Source: Drechmeria coniospora (taxonomy: Eukaryota > Ascomycota > Sordariomycetes > Hypocreales > Ophiocordycipitaceae). Taken from it: 64,000 nt of DNA. The position numbers and the translations under genes are program-made. The notes under the pieces are model-generated. The model was not told where the DNA came from. It made no database searches and saw only the letters and a program-made list of their open reading frames with translations. This document shows positions 11,801 to 24,615 of this stretch, one piece after another (the first letter of the stretch is position 1; the number at the start of each line of letters is the position of its first letter). The stretch lies in assembly GCF_001625195.1 (NCBI RefSeq), contig NC_054391.1, forward strand, positions 1,240,001-1,304,000, given 5' to 3'.

Positions 11801-14735
11801 TACTTACTCCGTACAACTACTGTACTTGCAAACTACATGTTCGTCCTCGAGTAACTTCCTCAAGTACAGTACTGTGCATTTCCGAGCATTGCTCCAAGGC
11901 GACGGAACTCTTGTCGACACCGCCAAGCGTTCCTGACGCTAACCTGGCCGACTTCATCCGAGAGCCGACAGCTTGGCGTTCGAGACCAGTCGGCAGCTGT
12001 AGAAATGTGCACAAGCACGGAGTACATGGACCGCTAAGCAATTAGGTGCAAGTACTTACTTGCAGTAATACGGATATACATGTACTGCAATGGTTGTGGA
12101 GCGCGAGTAGCTGATGTGCATGTACTTGAGTAAGTACTTGCCAGCCGTATTGGCACAATATTCACCGACAGTCAAGGAATACTGCGTACAGCGTACCGAG
12201 TACCTGCACTCATGCTCGAACACCTACTGTACAGTGCTTACATGTACAGTAATGTACTCCGTACACGTACCTGCAATGAAGTAAGAATTTCTTCCCACTG
12301 TACTCCATATACTGTAAGTACAGTAAGTACATGCACCCCCCCAAGTACGGGTTCAAGCACTGCACCTGCACTTTGGTATTTTGTAGCAACGAACAAGTAC
12401 CTAAAAGTACATGTACTGTACTTAGGTACTCTGCGTGGAGCATGTATGGTGCAAGTTTGTCACACCCCAACTACCTGGCCTCAAGAAGCGAGCGTCGCAC
12501 TGAATATGGGCTATTGGATGCTAGAGTACGGACGGAGTATAGCACAGTAAGTACTCCGTACTTGCAGTGCGAGTATAGCACCATAAGTACATTCCTTATG
12601 GCAATCATCTTGTCCGTGGCAAGTACAACTGCGCAAGGAGAGCTTAGCATTCGCGCATGTCGTAGGAGTACTGTACTTATACACACACATGTCGCTGCAG
12701 CTACAAGTACTCTGTCGCGCCGACGCGTCAACGGGCCTGTGACGGGGTTAAAGTCCGGGTAGTTGGTTACGTAACGGTGTCCACATCTGCGCCTACTTAA
12801 GCTGGCGCAGAGCACACCTGGTGGTTGGCAACAACATCATCAAGAAATGGATTGATTCTGCCCCATCTCACGATCCTTGATTCATTATAGCCCTAGTTAG
12901 GGCGGACCCCCTTTTCCTCTGTTGCATCATGCTTGTACATGTCCTTACTTGTGCCTGCCCGACTCTTGACTCGTTCTAATTCTCATTCCCATCCGACGAG
13001 CCATCCAGGTCCAGCCGGACCCGATTCACCCATGGACCGGACCAGCTCGGATGCGAACCAGGACGGAACAGCGCAACGTGTGACCTATAACTACAAGCAA
13101 GTGCAGTAGCTGTACGCTGAGGGATATCGCCCGTGCTGCACGTGTACTTGGGTGTGGGTGCAACTGCATGTAAGTGTACGCTGAGGTGCTTCAGAGCACC
13201 TGTATCAAGTACTGAGCACATGCAGTGCTCGAGAGTTTTGGTACTTGTTATTACACACGCACTAGCTGCAAGTACAAGTACTGACTGTACTTGCGGCGAT
13301 CAAGCGTAGGATACACCAACACCAACAAGTCAGTCAGTCAGTACGTGTGCTTGCACGGAGCACACGTACGACATGCACAGCAACGCGTCTGTCGGTGATG
13401 TTACTTCTCTCGTCAATGAAGATATAGGTCCGTGCTGCAAGTACCCTCTCTCGCTTTTGACTGCGCGGACCCATGCTCCGGACTGTACGGACTCTGAAGC
13501 GTTGGGCGGACGGCGAGCCGCGTTTCGCTGCCTCGGCCGATCCCTGTCTCGGCGAGAACAAAGGGGCAGACGCGTTCGCCCTTGCTCGGGCCCGGGCCTA
13601 CATGTACGTGACGGGAACGACGGGAGAGGGCGAGCACTCTAGGTGTAGGCCTATAAACACATGTACTCACGCACATCCGCACACCCAACGCACGTGTGCA
13701 GATGCCTTGCAGGGGTCTCGGGAGCCGGCCAGCCAAACTTCCCCAGACGGACACGGCCGCCGGCCACCTCCGTCCGCCATCTCGATCCCCCCAACATCGC
13801 CCACCCCGGAAACATGTCTACATGCACTCCTCCCGTAGGCCCATGCGGATTTCGACCACCATGCCGCACCGAGTAACGAGTATGGGTACTAGGCCATGGC
13901 CTCGAAACTACTCCGTGCAGTTCACCCACCTCCCAAAGCCGAGCCGGATAACATCCTCGCCGGCAGCCAACAGGGGGCAACGGAGCACGCTCCCTCTTGA
14001 CACGTCGGCGACGTGGCCGCCGAGGAACCCATGTGTAGCATAGTTGTATGCATGCTTGATAGGGGGCAACGCACTGGAAGTACAGGCAAGTGTGTCAAAA
14101 CAGTCCATGTATTAATGCTGTGCCCCCGTACGGAGTGCGGCACACCAACCTGTGCGTGCATGTGCTCGTAAACTCCGACGCTCCGACGCTCCGACCCCCC
14201 GAACCACTCCCCGACGACGCTTCCGACCGCCATTATCCCCTCCAACCGCTTGGGATACGACCACGCATGCGGCGAGACTGGGCTAGAGCTGGCTAGATCC
14301 CCAAAGCAGCCGGGCCAAACCCTGGACGGCCGTCGTCCAGTCCTACCGTACACGGCAATCGTTCGGAGCATCTGCCCTGTGTCCGTCCACCGGCCAGTTC
14401 ATCTAGATGCGGCTCTTTGCGTTCGCCACCTGCTGCTCCGTCAACCGCCCGAACGCATAATTGACACCATACCATGCCGTCTCCTCGCGAAATGGTCGCC
14501 TCACATCTTGACCTGCCCGTAGCCACTGTTCGCGTGTATGCGTCGAAGCTGGAAACAAGCACACAGGCCTGAGACGAGAACGTGTGCAGCAAGTGCACGG
14601 CAAGTGTGCATGGGTAGTCGAGGCAAGAAAAAAAAATAAACTGGAAATAAACGTTGCCCGCCCTCCGAGGCAGTCGATCGAGAAGATGGGTTGGATACCC
14701 AGTGTCTAGGTTGCCATGTCGTGTCGCTTCTCGTC

Positions 14736-14777
14736 GTTGCTCTAGGACCTCCCGTTGTCGCTCTAGGACCTCCCGTC
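14736..14777. repeat. Tandem 21-bp repeat, two copies
   Basis: Two head-to-tail copies of a 21-base unit with core GCTCTAGGACCTCCCGT, differing at two positions. It lies about 150 bases past the VPS13 stop codon, possibly within its 3' UTR. Confidence 0.75.
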
Positions 14778-14833
14778 GTCGCTTCCCGCTCCCCCTCCAT
14801 CAGCCAACGAGTAAGAGAGAAGAAAAAACAAAA

Positions 14834-14878
14834 CCATCACCATCACCATCACCATCACCGTGACCGTGACCGTGACCA
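14834..14878. repeat. Hexanucleotide microsatellite next to VPS13
   Basis: About four CATCAC units followed by three CGTGAC units end about 45 bases downstream of the VPS13 stop codon. The two unit types differ at two positions, so they probably arose by expansion and divergence of one hexamer. Confidence 0.8.
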
Positions 14879-14924
14879 TGCATGACCCTCGCCATCATAG
14901 TCCGCAAACCGAGCACGCCTGATC

Positions 14925-17900
14925 CTACTCGCCGCCCCTGAACCGCCGGTTAAACTCCTCGACGGCAACGCCGACCATCTTGTACAGGAATCCTCGCTCG
15001 CTGCCGCCTCCGACCGGGATAAACGGCCCGTTGGCGCCTCCGCGGAGCGTCAGGCTGACGCCCGTCCGTTCCTTGGCGATCGTCTGCACGTCCTTCAGCG
15101 GCACGTCCCACTCGCTCGTCAGCTTCCGCGAGCGGATGAGCAGGATGCGCGCAAACGTCACCATGACCACCATGTCCTCCTTCGGCAGCTCGAGGTGGCC
15201 GATGTACTGCTCGTCAAAGTACTTGCCGTTGTCCACCTGCTTCAGCCAGTACTGGCCGAGCGCCTCGCGCGGGTTGTACGGCCGCACGATGCCGTCGCCC
15301 GGGATGAAGCGCGGGAACCGCGTCCGGTCCAGCTCGGAGCCGTCAAACACCGTCGTCGTGTTCCGGATGCCCTCGCTCACGTTGCTCGCCATGTCCAGCA
15401 GGCCGACCGCCGGCTTCGTCGCGAGGCCGAGGACGCCCTTGCCGACGCCCTTGAAGAAGCCGACGGCGCCCTCCTGCTCGGCGCCCTCGAGCGGCTTGCG
15501 CGCGAGCCCGCCCACGCCCGACGCGACGCTCGTGAACAGCGAGTTGGCGCCGGCCGTGACGCCGTACAGCGCGTGCTTCGGTCGGTTGCGCGCCCGCGTG
15601 ATGCGCCGCCGGTCCTGGAACTGCTTGTCCAGCGACGCGGCCGCGATGCCCTTGCTCAGGCTTCCCGTGAACTTGGAGAAGCTGTCGCTGAAGCCAAACA
15701 CCGTCTTCTTCGCAAACGACGCCGCCCCCTTCGCGATGCCCAAGCCAAACTCCTCCGGCCTGTCCGAGAGGATGAGACCCTGGTACGGCTCGTAGAAGAT
15801 GTCCGTGACGCCCGACGAGATGTTGTTGAACAGCCCGACCGGGTTGCCGAGAAAGTCGGCCGAGCCGAGGATCTTGTGCAGCTGGTACATCACCTCCTGG
15901 CTGTAGTGGCTCGACACGTTCTGGATCAGCACCGGCGTCGACACCCGCATGTTGTCCAGTATCAGCGCGTTGAACCGGATCGGCGCATCGTTGACGTTTC
16001 CGATGGCCATCGTCATGACGTTGAGGAAGAACATGATGGGGTTCCGGGACGACGTCTTGTCCTCGGCGTTGACCCGCTCCGTCCGCATGAAGCTCAGGTC
16101 GAGCTGCATCGGCTGGATGTTTAGCACCTCAAAGTACATGTCCTGGCCCGACTGCTGCTGCGACGGTTCCGGGATGTCCAGGTCCTCGTCGCAGAGCTTT
16201 CCTTCCGACTCCACGTCCGTCCAGCTCGCGCCGGGCACGTTGGAGAACTCCATCAGGGCGAAGACAAAGTCCTCGTCCAGGTCGACCGTCATCTGCTGCA
16301 GCAGCACCGTGGCGTACTTGATGTACAGCACGCCGTACGAGTTGTCCTTGACCCGGCTGACCATGGCGTGCAGCGAGGGATGCGCATCCACCTCGTTCGC
16401 CTTCTTTGGCACGACGCTCGGGTACAGGATCATCGGAAAGATGCCGCCGTAGAGCTGGTTGTCGATCTGCATCCATTTCACCGCCAGGGAGACCGTCTGG
16501 ATCACGGGTGAGTCGCTAAACCGCAGTTGGACGTCCCGGAACGTGATGTAGGCCAGCTCCTTCAGCTGGGAATTGATCAGCGATATGCCAACGCCCGACA
16601 GCCGGAGCTGCGCCCGGAACGTCGCTCCGGTGTCTTGGTCCTTGACCTCGAACGCTTCCGGTCCCGTGCTCGTTCGTGAGAGCGTCTTGGGCCTGTACAA
16701 GCTCTTGCTTGCGCGGAAATTGCTGAGTATGAGCGTCTGCGTCGGCCCATCGGCCGCGACGTTGATGTCGATGAACTTTTGCTGCCCGTCAGCGCCCGTC
16801 ACCTTCATAGGGATCTGGTTGCCGATTTCCGCCAGCTTGACGTGTCGCTCCTTGCGGTTCGTCACAATCACGAGCTCCCGGAGCTTGGCTGCCGGAAAGT
16901 CCCAGGCGTAGGGCATGATGCTCCGCGGCGGCAGCCGATATCGGATGGGTCTCCATCCGCTTCGATCCTCCATGTCGTCCTCGTCGACGCTCGGGTTGCG
17001 CTGGTAAAAGGTAAATTCCGTATCGCTCTCGTTGCGCATCGAAAACGGCCAGTTGTTGGTCTCCATGCTGAGGTTGAGGAAGACGGTGGCGTCCTCCAAG
17101 AGGATCTCGACCCGTACGAGACGCTGGCGCTGGCCGGCCTTGGCAATCTTGACGTGCGTTATTCCAATGTCCGCAATGTTGAACGGCGAGGTCCAATGGT
17201 TGTCCACGCCCGGGTGGCACAGGCACAGCTGCTTGACCGGCGACTTCTGCATAAAGTGCAGCGGCTGCAGCGCGCCGGGCTTGAGGGTCATGTACCCCGA
17301 TGAACTAGACTCTCGCACCAAGATCTCCTCGCCCAGCTTGTTCTCCAGAACGAATCGAGGCGCCAGCGTGATGACCTTGGTCATCTTGTACTTGCCATCG
17401 CCCGACTTCACCGTGATGCCGACGTGTATCTCTCTCTGCTTCGACGTCGAGGTGAGGACAACTTCCGACGTGCTTCCGATCGCGTCGAAGCTCTGCGGTT
17501 TGCTCCACTCCGACTCGTCGACCTTCAGCAGTGCCCGGTTGCGATGGTCGTCGTTGCCGTAGGAGAACATGAAGGGCAGCGCCTTTGGCCGCTCCTGGTT
17601 TGACGTGTCCACGAGAGGGAACTGCCCAGCAGCAGCTTTGGCCTGTTGCAGGAAGCTCTTGGCCCTGACTCTCAGGTCCAGCCCGGTCTTGTTCAGGACG
17701 ACGTACGGACTGTAGACGGTGATCTTGAAGGCGCCTCCGCAGTTGGGCATTCTGTAGTAGTGCAGGCTCAGATTCAGGGGCAACCCCTGCTCATCCTTCA
17801 CGACGATCCGGCTTTCCTTTCGGAAGTCATCGCTGTTGCCGGAGTTGATGATGGAAAAGTCGCTCGGTTTGAAGACGGTGTCTTGCATGTCGATGCTCAG

Positions 17901-20900
17901 CAGCAGCAGGTGGGAAAGCTCCACGACGTGGACGGGGCTCACGCCACCCTTGCGCAGAAAGTTTGACCAGTCCTTCTTCGTGTTCTTGTCGTATATGCGG
18001 TACTTGAAGTCGTAAGGCAGCAGATTCTCCAACGTGATCGGAGCGGACAGCTTGATTCTCATCGAGGGGTATATCCTAGAGTGCGTTCGGTTAGTGTCAC
18101 GCTGACCGAGCGACCGCCGACCGATTCACAAAGGGTCCTTACTTCGCCATGGGATTGGCTTTCTCAATCTGGGCATGCGCCTGAAAGTAGAAGGGATCCC
18201 CGTTCTCTCCCTTGCACACGAGTTGCTGCGTCGGGTTCCTGAGTAGGTCCCTCCACCAGAGATGATCTCTGCTCCACTGGTATCCGAAGCCGCCGTCCGG
18301 TCGGACGAGCGCTTGCTTCTCGTACACGGCACCGACGGGCGCCGGGCGCGAGTCGCCGGGCGCGATCTTTTCAATCTTGAGCAGATGGCCCGTCTGTGCG
18401 TCGTAGATGCCGAGCTCGACGGGGATCTGCGTCGCATTTTCGACAACCAGCGGCGATCGCAGTGTCACGTACTTGACGTAGTCGGAACCGAGGCTGACCT
18501 CGACGCACATTCGATGCGTCACGTTTTCCGCTTTGGGTCGAAGGCTGTAGAGGAACTCGCCTTCTCGATTGAAACGGACATTCTTGACCAGGTCGAAGCC
18601 GCTTCCTTCGAGACGGATGCCCACGTCGTTTTGATTCGTTTCCGTCAAAAGGCTCTCCCGCATCTTCTCCCAAGTCTCGAAGCTCCAGGGTGCGTCTTGC
18701 CCATCCTGGAGCCGCAGTGTGAGAGGTTCGTCGCTGGAAGGACTCTTGGAGAGCAGCTCGACCTCGAAGCCGGTGTAATTTCTGACGCGATACGGCGCTT
18801 CGACCCCGCGCGGCTTCTCCAGAATGTCCTTTTCCGTCGTCAAGAAGTCGAGGGACTTGGATGCCAGCGCAATCGTCGCCGTCGTGAGCGTAATGTCAAA
18901 GGTCTTCTTGGAAGCCACATCGACGGAGAGCAGGCCCGATACAGATTCCTTGGCTACGCCGAAGCCCACTTGCCACGGTTCCAGCAGAGGCTCCCAGCTC
19001 GACTTGGAAAAGTTGTACACATTCGAGTACAGATCAATGGCGGCATCCGCCTTCAGGTTGGTCGACCAGTTCTCCGCCGTTGCTGTAAAGTCCTTGATGC
19101 CGAAATCCAAAATAGGCAGCTCGTGCAGGTCGCCGATCAAGACAACACGCACGCCCTCCACCGTGGCCGAAAGCTCCTCGCGCTTGGCCGGCGGCGGAGG
19201 CTGGCTTGGCTGGGATTCCTTCGGGACAAGTGTGGTTACGGACTTTGTTCCTTTGGCCCTCGCTATCGTTGGCTTGCCATGTCCACTCGGGCTCTTATTC
19301 TTGAAGCTGGCGTTCCGCTGCTGCCGCGCCTTCTCTTCGCCGGGCGAACTGCTCGACCCCTTGGTCTCGGCCGCAGATAGCTCCCCTGCTCTGCTGACGA
19401 TTTGAAGGACGAGAAGAATATCTCGGAGGGATAGCCTCAAGATCAACGGCTCGACATCGATATGTATGCTCATCATGGTTTGTTGCGACGTATCCATGTT
19501 CAGCTGAATCGAAAAGTCGTCAATGATCCTCAGGCGCGACGTTTCGAACTTGTCCATTCGGCAAAGAAACATGGCAATCTGGGAGATTTGGAACGTGATG
19601 GCGTTCTGCTTCGAAAGGACCATTTGTCGAATGCTCAACGCGATCGCTTCCGAGCCGGAGCTGAGGGGATTCGCAATCAATATGACTTGGGCATCGACGA
19701 GATTGACACGAAAGGCAACGCTCATGATGGAATCCTCTCCTGGCTTCTGCAGCTTGCCACTGCTCTTGTCACTGCGCTGCCGAGATGCCTGAGACTGCGA
19801 CCGGCCCGACCTGGTGTCGGAAAGTGTAGCTTCCGATTCGGAATCGGATTCGTCTGGCGTTTCGAGAAGGCTTTCGCCATCCATGGGGCTCAAGTTTTCG
19901 ACCACGAGACCTTCGGTGGCAAATTTAGAAAGGGCAAACAGGTAATCCAGTGCAAAGATGACGCGAGGGCTATCCACTGTCGCCATCGCAACGAGGCTGC
20001 GCTCCTTGCCACCGGATATCGTGACGCTGGCCATCAACTGCTGCGCTTCCTTGTTCGACGAGGTCATGATGCGGCGGAATTTGTTCGTGTCTCTTGGACG
20101 GCTGTCGTAAATGGTGAATGAGCGAATCAACAGCTCTGCCTCCAAGGCGCCATCCGTCAGCATCCGCGTCTTAACCTTTGTGTCGTCCAGCGAGAATCGG
20201 GACAGGCTCGAGGCGGTCAAGTCGCCTACTGGCTCATCCTCCCGGGCCATGATAAGCTCCAGACCGACGGTGCTGGCGTTGAACAGGACATCAAGCTTCG
20301 TCCGAGCATTGGAGACGGAGACCAGCTCGGGGGGTAGGTCCATGAGATGCTGCTCCCCGGACCCGTCACCTGCCGGGCTGCTCACGTGCTGTATCTTGCT
20401 CTCGTCCGTGACTCGGGCGGTGTCTCCATCGCCTTCGTTGTCCTCTCCCACGAAGACAGCCGGAACAGACTTGGAAATTTCGACGAGGAATCTGAGCTGG
20501 TGCTGGGTCAATCGAAGCTTGATATCCGACAGCGACCCGCACACCTCCGTATCGGGGCGTTGGGCGCCCTCCTTGTGTTCGGCGTAGGTGATGTCGAATC
20601 CAAGGTCAACGTGATCGATCATCTCCAGCTCTTCCGACTTGTCGCCGTCGTAGTGGAAGTCCGAGGTGAGGCGAACGTTCCTGATGCCCGTGGATATTTT
20701 CATGGCAACCTCCGCGTCCTTGCTGTCGTCGAGCGGCGCGAACTTATTCTGGGCGTATATCTCGCCCAGATAGGCCGTTATGACATCTCGCTTCGGCTGG
20801 CCGGGTGTCATGGAACGAGGAAAGACGACGATCGGGGTCTTGACGATGACGTCGAACTTGAACCTGCTGGGGCTCTGCTGAATCTGATTGGCCCGAGAGA

Positions 20901-23900
20901 CGGCCGCTTGTCGGGCGGCGTTGTACAAGGCCTGCATCTTGCCAAACTTGACGAGGAAACCGATGATCTTCCGGAAAGGCTCCTCGACGAAGTTGACCTT
21001 GACGGATCCGGCGCGGAGGTGAACGGAGCTGTCGTATCCCGGATAGGCCTTTTCGTTGGAGGGGTCAAAGGTCTCGTAACGAAAATCGGCCAGGTCGTCG
21101 CCTTGAATGGTCACGAGCCTGCGCAAGTTCGAGTCCTCCGAGACGCCGGAATTAACATCGTCGACGAGCGACAGGTCGCCCAACCTCGCAGAAATGCGCA
21201 TGCTCCTTCCACGCAAAAAGATTCCCGCATAGGCCTGGTTGAAGGAGAGGGTGGCCAGCCTGATGCCGTCGTTGTTGAGAATGAGCCTGATGCTCTTGAG
21301 GTCACACTTGACGCGTATAGAGCCTACGTTTGCGTCCGGGTGCAGGGGTTCGACGGCAGCGTCGTCGCTCGCGGCATTGTCGACGCCGTCGGGTCCGAGG
21401 AGTGGCGGCCGGGTCTGCTCTGGGTCCTTCTCATTGTCGCCAGCGGCGAAAGTGATGAGGATGAAATCCAAAAGGGTAAGCAGGGTGCTTCGGGTGACGA
21501 TGACGTTGATGGTCGAAACGACGACGGTGATGTTCGTCTCGACACCCTCGTAGACCGGCATGAACTCGGGCGACTGCCGGTTGACCCGGACGAACTTGAC
21601 ATGGACGAGGCTTCGTCCCGCTTGCAGGTCATCACTATCGCCAGACGACACGATGGACTTGAACTCGCCCGAGGGGTTGTCGACGAAATCCTCGACGGTG
21701 ACGGCGCCGAGAGAAATGTCGGCGGCCATGTCAAAGGGCCTCGTGTAAAAGGTGAGGTCGAAACGCTCAGCGACGAGCTCGACGAGCAGCGTGTCCGGTT
21801 TCCTCCTGTCGGCATCGCTCCGGTAAAGCGAGCCCTTGAGGGTGTCGACCTTGAAGTTGAATTCAAAGTTTCGCTGCTGAATTCGGAGATTATCGCCTTC
21901 GGGACCGTTCTTGGCATCCTCGAAGTCGTCGTCGTCGTCGTCGTCGTCCAGATCGTCCAGGATGACGGCCGTTGGCGGCTGCATGAAGGGAAAGGCGGAG
22001 GATTGTCGGCGCTCGCGCGGCGTCTGTCGAGACTTGTTCGAAGCCTGGCTGGCGAGGCTGTACCGCTGCGACTGCTCGACCTGGGATTCCGGCACACCGC
22101 CATGCTGCGCTTCGTTGCCAAGCTTTGGAATGGCAACGTCGATGATTTTCATGAGATTCTTGTACTTGGTATCGGAGACGGTGGCGTGCAGCATCGGCAG
22201 ATGACCGGACACCTTGAACCTTGTCAAATTGGGCGCCTTGGGCAGAATGCACGTTTCGACGACGAAGTCGACGTTGATCTGCTCGACGACGTGCAGATGC
22301 GTGCCGTCGCCCTTGTTGATCAGATGCGCCTTCGTTTCCGCTATGGAGGGGCCGATGAGGACTTGGGTCGAGGTGAGATTGACGATGAACTTGTCGTACA
22401 TGGCGGACTCGAGCCGCTTAAAGTCTTCGTCGGTCGACGACTGCCGCTGCTTGGACTGGATCTCCTTCATGGTGATTTGGTCGACGAGCTGGCTGTTGAC
22501 ATGGATGTGGCCGGCGTCGACGATGAGGCAGGTCGAGTCCTCGGCGGTGATGCTGACGGGCACGATGATGAGGGGCGCCTGCAGGTCGAGCTCGGCGTTG
22601 ATGGTCCTGTGCTCCTCCAGGGCAAAGACCAGGCCGGCTCTCGTCTGCTCGCGGAAGCCCTCGACGGTGGCGCCGGCCGTCTCCATCAAGGCCGTGATGG
22701 ACTCCATCTGGGTGTCGGGCGGGCGGAAGAAGTCGACGACGCCGACGATGAGGTTGGGATTCCAAACAACCTCGAGCGGCTTCAGCCTGCCGACGACGGC
22801 GATGTCGCCCTCGCGCTCGATGGGGTTCTTCTCGACCTCGAACTGGAAGAACGGCTCGTCCCTGGTGGTCTCGAGCTCGACCAGCGACAGCCTCCTACGC
22901 CGCTTCCCGTCGGGAGCACCTTTGACCCGCACGATCTCGGGGTAGAGGCTGCCGGGGGTGGTGCCGTCGTTGACGCGCAAGCCTCCGAGGCTGACGACGG
23001 CGAGCATGGAGTCTTGCCTCTGCAGCGCCTTGGCTTTGAAGACGTCGAAGTGGAAGCTGAGCAGGTCTCTCGTTTTGCCATGGGGATTCTGCCGCAGGGT
23101 GAAGCTGCCGGTGCTCAGGGACGCCTCGACGCACAGCTTGACGGCCTCGCGCGGCACGTCGATCTCCTTGGCCAAGGCGGCCTTTTCGTCCCAATCGATC
23201 ATGTCGTAGAGCTCCTTTCGCTGCTCCTCCGTCATCTGCGTGTTCTCCTCGTTCTCCTCGACGGTGCCTTGCGGCTTCGAGCCCCACATCCAACCGAGCC
23301 AGCCTTGGTCCTGCTGGGCAGACTGCTTCCTCAGGGCGGCGGCGTTCTCCTTTTTGAGGTGGTTGCGGGCCAAGGAGCGCCAGAATCGCAGGTCCTCGTA
23401 GCTGAGCTTCGACTCGAGCTTGGTCAGGTCGTCGGCCTCGTCGGCGTTCAGCTGCTGCTGCTGCTTCTTCTTCTTGAAGAGGTCGATGTATCGGTTGCGA
23501 TCGTCGCGGCGCTCTCGGAAGTAGCCCCAGGACCACTTGCGATTTCTGTCGTGAATCTGGCCGAGGACGGCGTTGGCGGCGAAGCGGAACCAGGCGCGGG
23601 GGTCCTCCTTGGGGCGGACATCCTTGGGCTGCAGGGCCTTGTATTCCTGGTGGCGGATGAAGTAGTGGAACAGATCGACCATCATGAGGGCGTCGCGATA
23701 CTGATGGTCGTCGAGGACGAGGCCGATCTCCTCGAAGAGCAAGTTCGCCTTGAGCCTGGGCGCGTGCACGTCGCCGGTCTTGTCGATCTCGATCTTGGCC
23801 TGGCCGCTGACCGGTTTGAGGATGAACTGGTGGTTCGGGCTGGCGGCGGAGTCGGGCCGGCCAACCATGGACCGAAACCGTTCCACCATCTGCTCGTTGG

Positions 23901-24615
23901 TCAGCTGACGGCGGTCGGAGGAGTCGTCCGCCTCTCGGCCGGTGCCGAAGAGGTCCGAGTCGGTGTTCCAGTAGACGGCCAAGGCGCCCAGGGTGGCGAG
24001 CTTGTGCGTCGTGTCGGCCGAGTCTTGGATGAAGGTCGGGTTCCACTGGCCATCGGTGCTCACCGCGCTGAACTCGTCGAGGGTCAGGCCGAGGGCGAAG
24101 GGGTGGCCCGGGGCCGAGATGGAGTCTTCGTAGCGGATGTGGATGTTCCTGACGGTGACCTGCAGGTTGTCGACGATCTTGGTGACGAGGCTCTCGGTGA
24201 AGCTCTGGTTCTTCTTCTGCTCCTCCTGGCTCATGCCCTCGCGGTTGCTCTCCTTGAGGAGCTCGACGCTGTCGAGCCTCTCCATCTTGAGCCGCTGCCG
24301 ACGGCGCTCCTCCTCCTCCTCGTCATACTGGGCCTCCTCCTTGGGGCTCGCGAGGAGGAAGACGTTTTCGAGCAGGACCTTGACGGGGGCACCGCGCAGG
24401 TTGGACCAGGGGATGACGAGGGTCAGCTCGCCGAGATGGCCCTCCACGACGTTGATGGGCAGCTTGAGCTGGTCGAGGGCCTCGCGCCGAAGCTCGAGGT
24501 TGCGAAGCTTGACGTCGCCCGACCAGATTCCAACCTTGAGTTGCGTGGGATCGAAGTTTTTGACGTACATGCCGAGGAAGCGATTAAGCAAGCCGGCGAC
24601 GAGTCCTTCGAGCAT
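14925..24615 (-). CDS. VPS13: VPS13 bridge-type lipid transfer protein
   Basis: Two exons, 18143-24615 and 14925-18075, encode 3,207 aa, the usual size of fungal Vps13. The 67-bp intron (18076-18142) runs GTAAGG..CACTAAC..TCTAG and splits a Lys codon (ANPMA-K-IYPSMRIKL). Vps13 forms a long hydrophobic groove that moves phospholipids between membranes at contact sites (ER, mitochondria, vacuole, prospore membrane). The chorein domain is at the start (MLEGLVAGLLNRFLG, then IWSGDVKLRNLELR). A repeating beta-groove region follows. The VAB adaptor-binding region spans roughly 1950-2600, with the junction at residue 2158 inside or next to it. The C-terminal ATG2-like helical segment (near 2930, GIAKGAASFAKKTVFGFSDS) and a PH-like domain close the protein. 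An eight-Asp run before residue 898 leads into an FFAT-like motif. The ATG at 24615 begins the canonical chorein sequence. Confidence 0.97.

Larger units (their letters stand above)
7131..14924. other. 7.8 kb gene-free region with dense GTAC-word islands
   Basis: No gene is supported across almost 7.8 kb; candidate frames are short, contradict one another and lack family features. The first 400-500 bases should hold the transporter promoter. From about 7620 to 13350 the DNA is packed with short palindromic words (TACTCCGTAC, GTACGGAGTA, AAGTACTT, ACATGTAC, CAAGTACTTG), with peaks near 9000-9120, 9570-9720, 10080-10560, 10740-11330 and 11570-12620. The part from 13400 to 14900 is more GC-rich and ordinary but also lacks a convincing frame. 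The last 200 bases hold two small tandem repeats next to the VPS13 stop. Confidence 0.7.
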
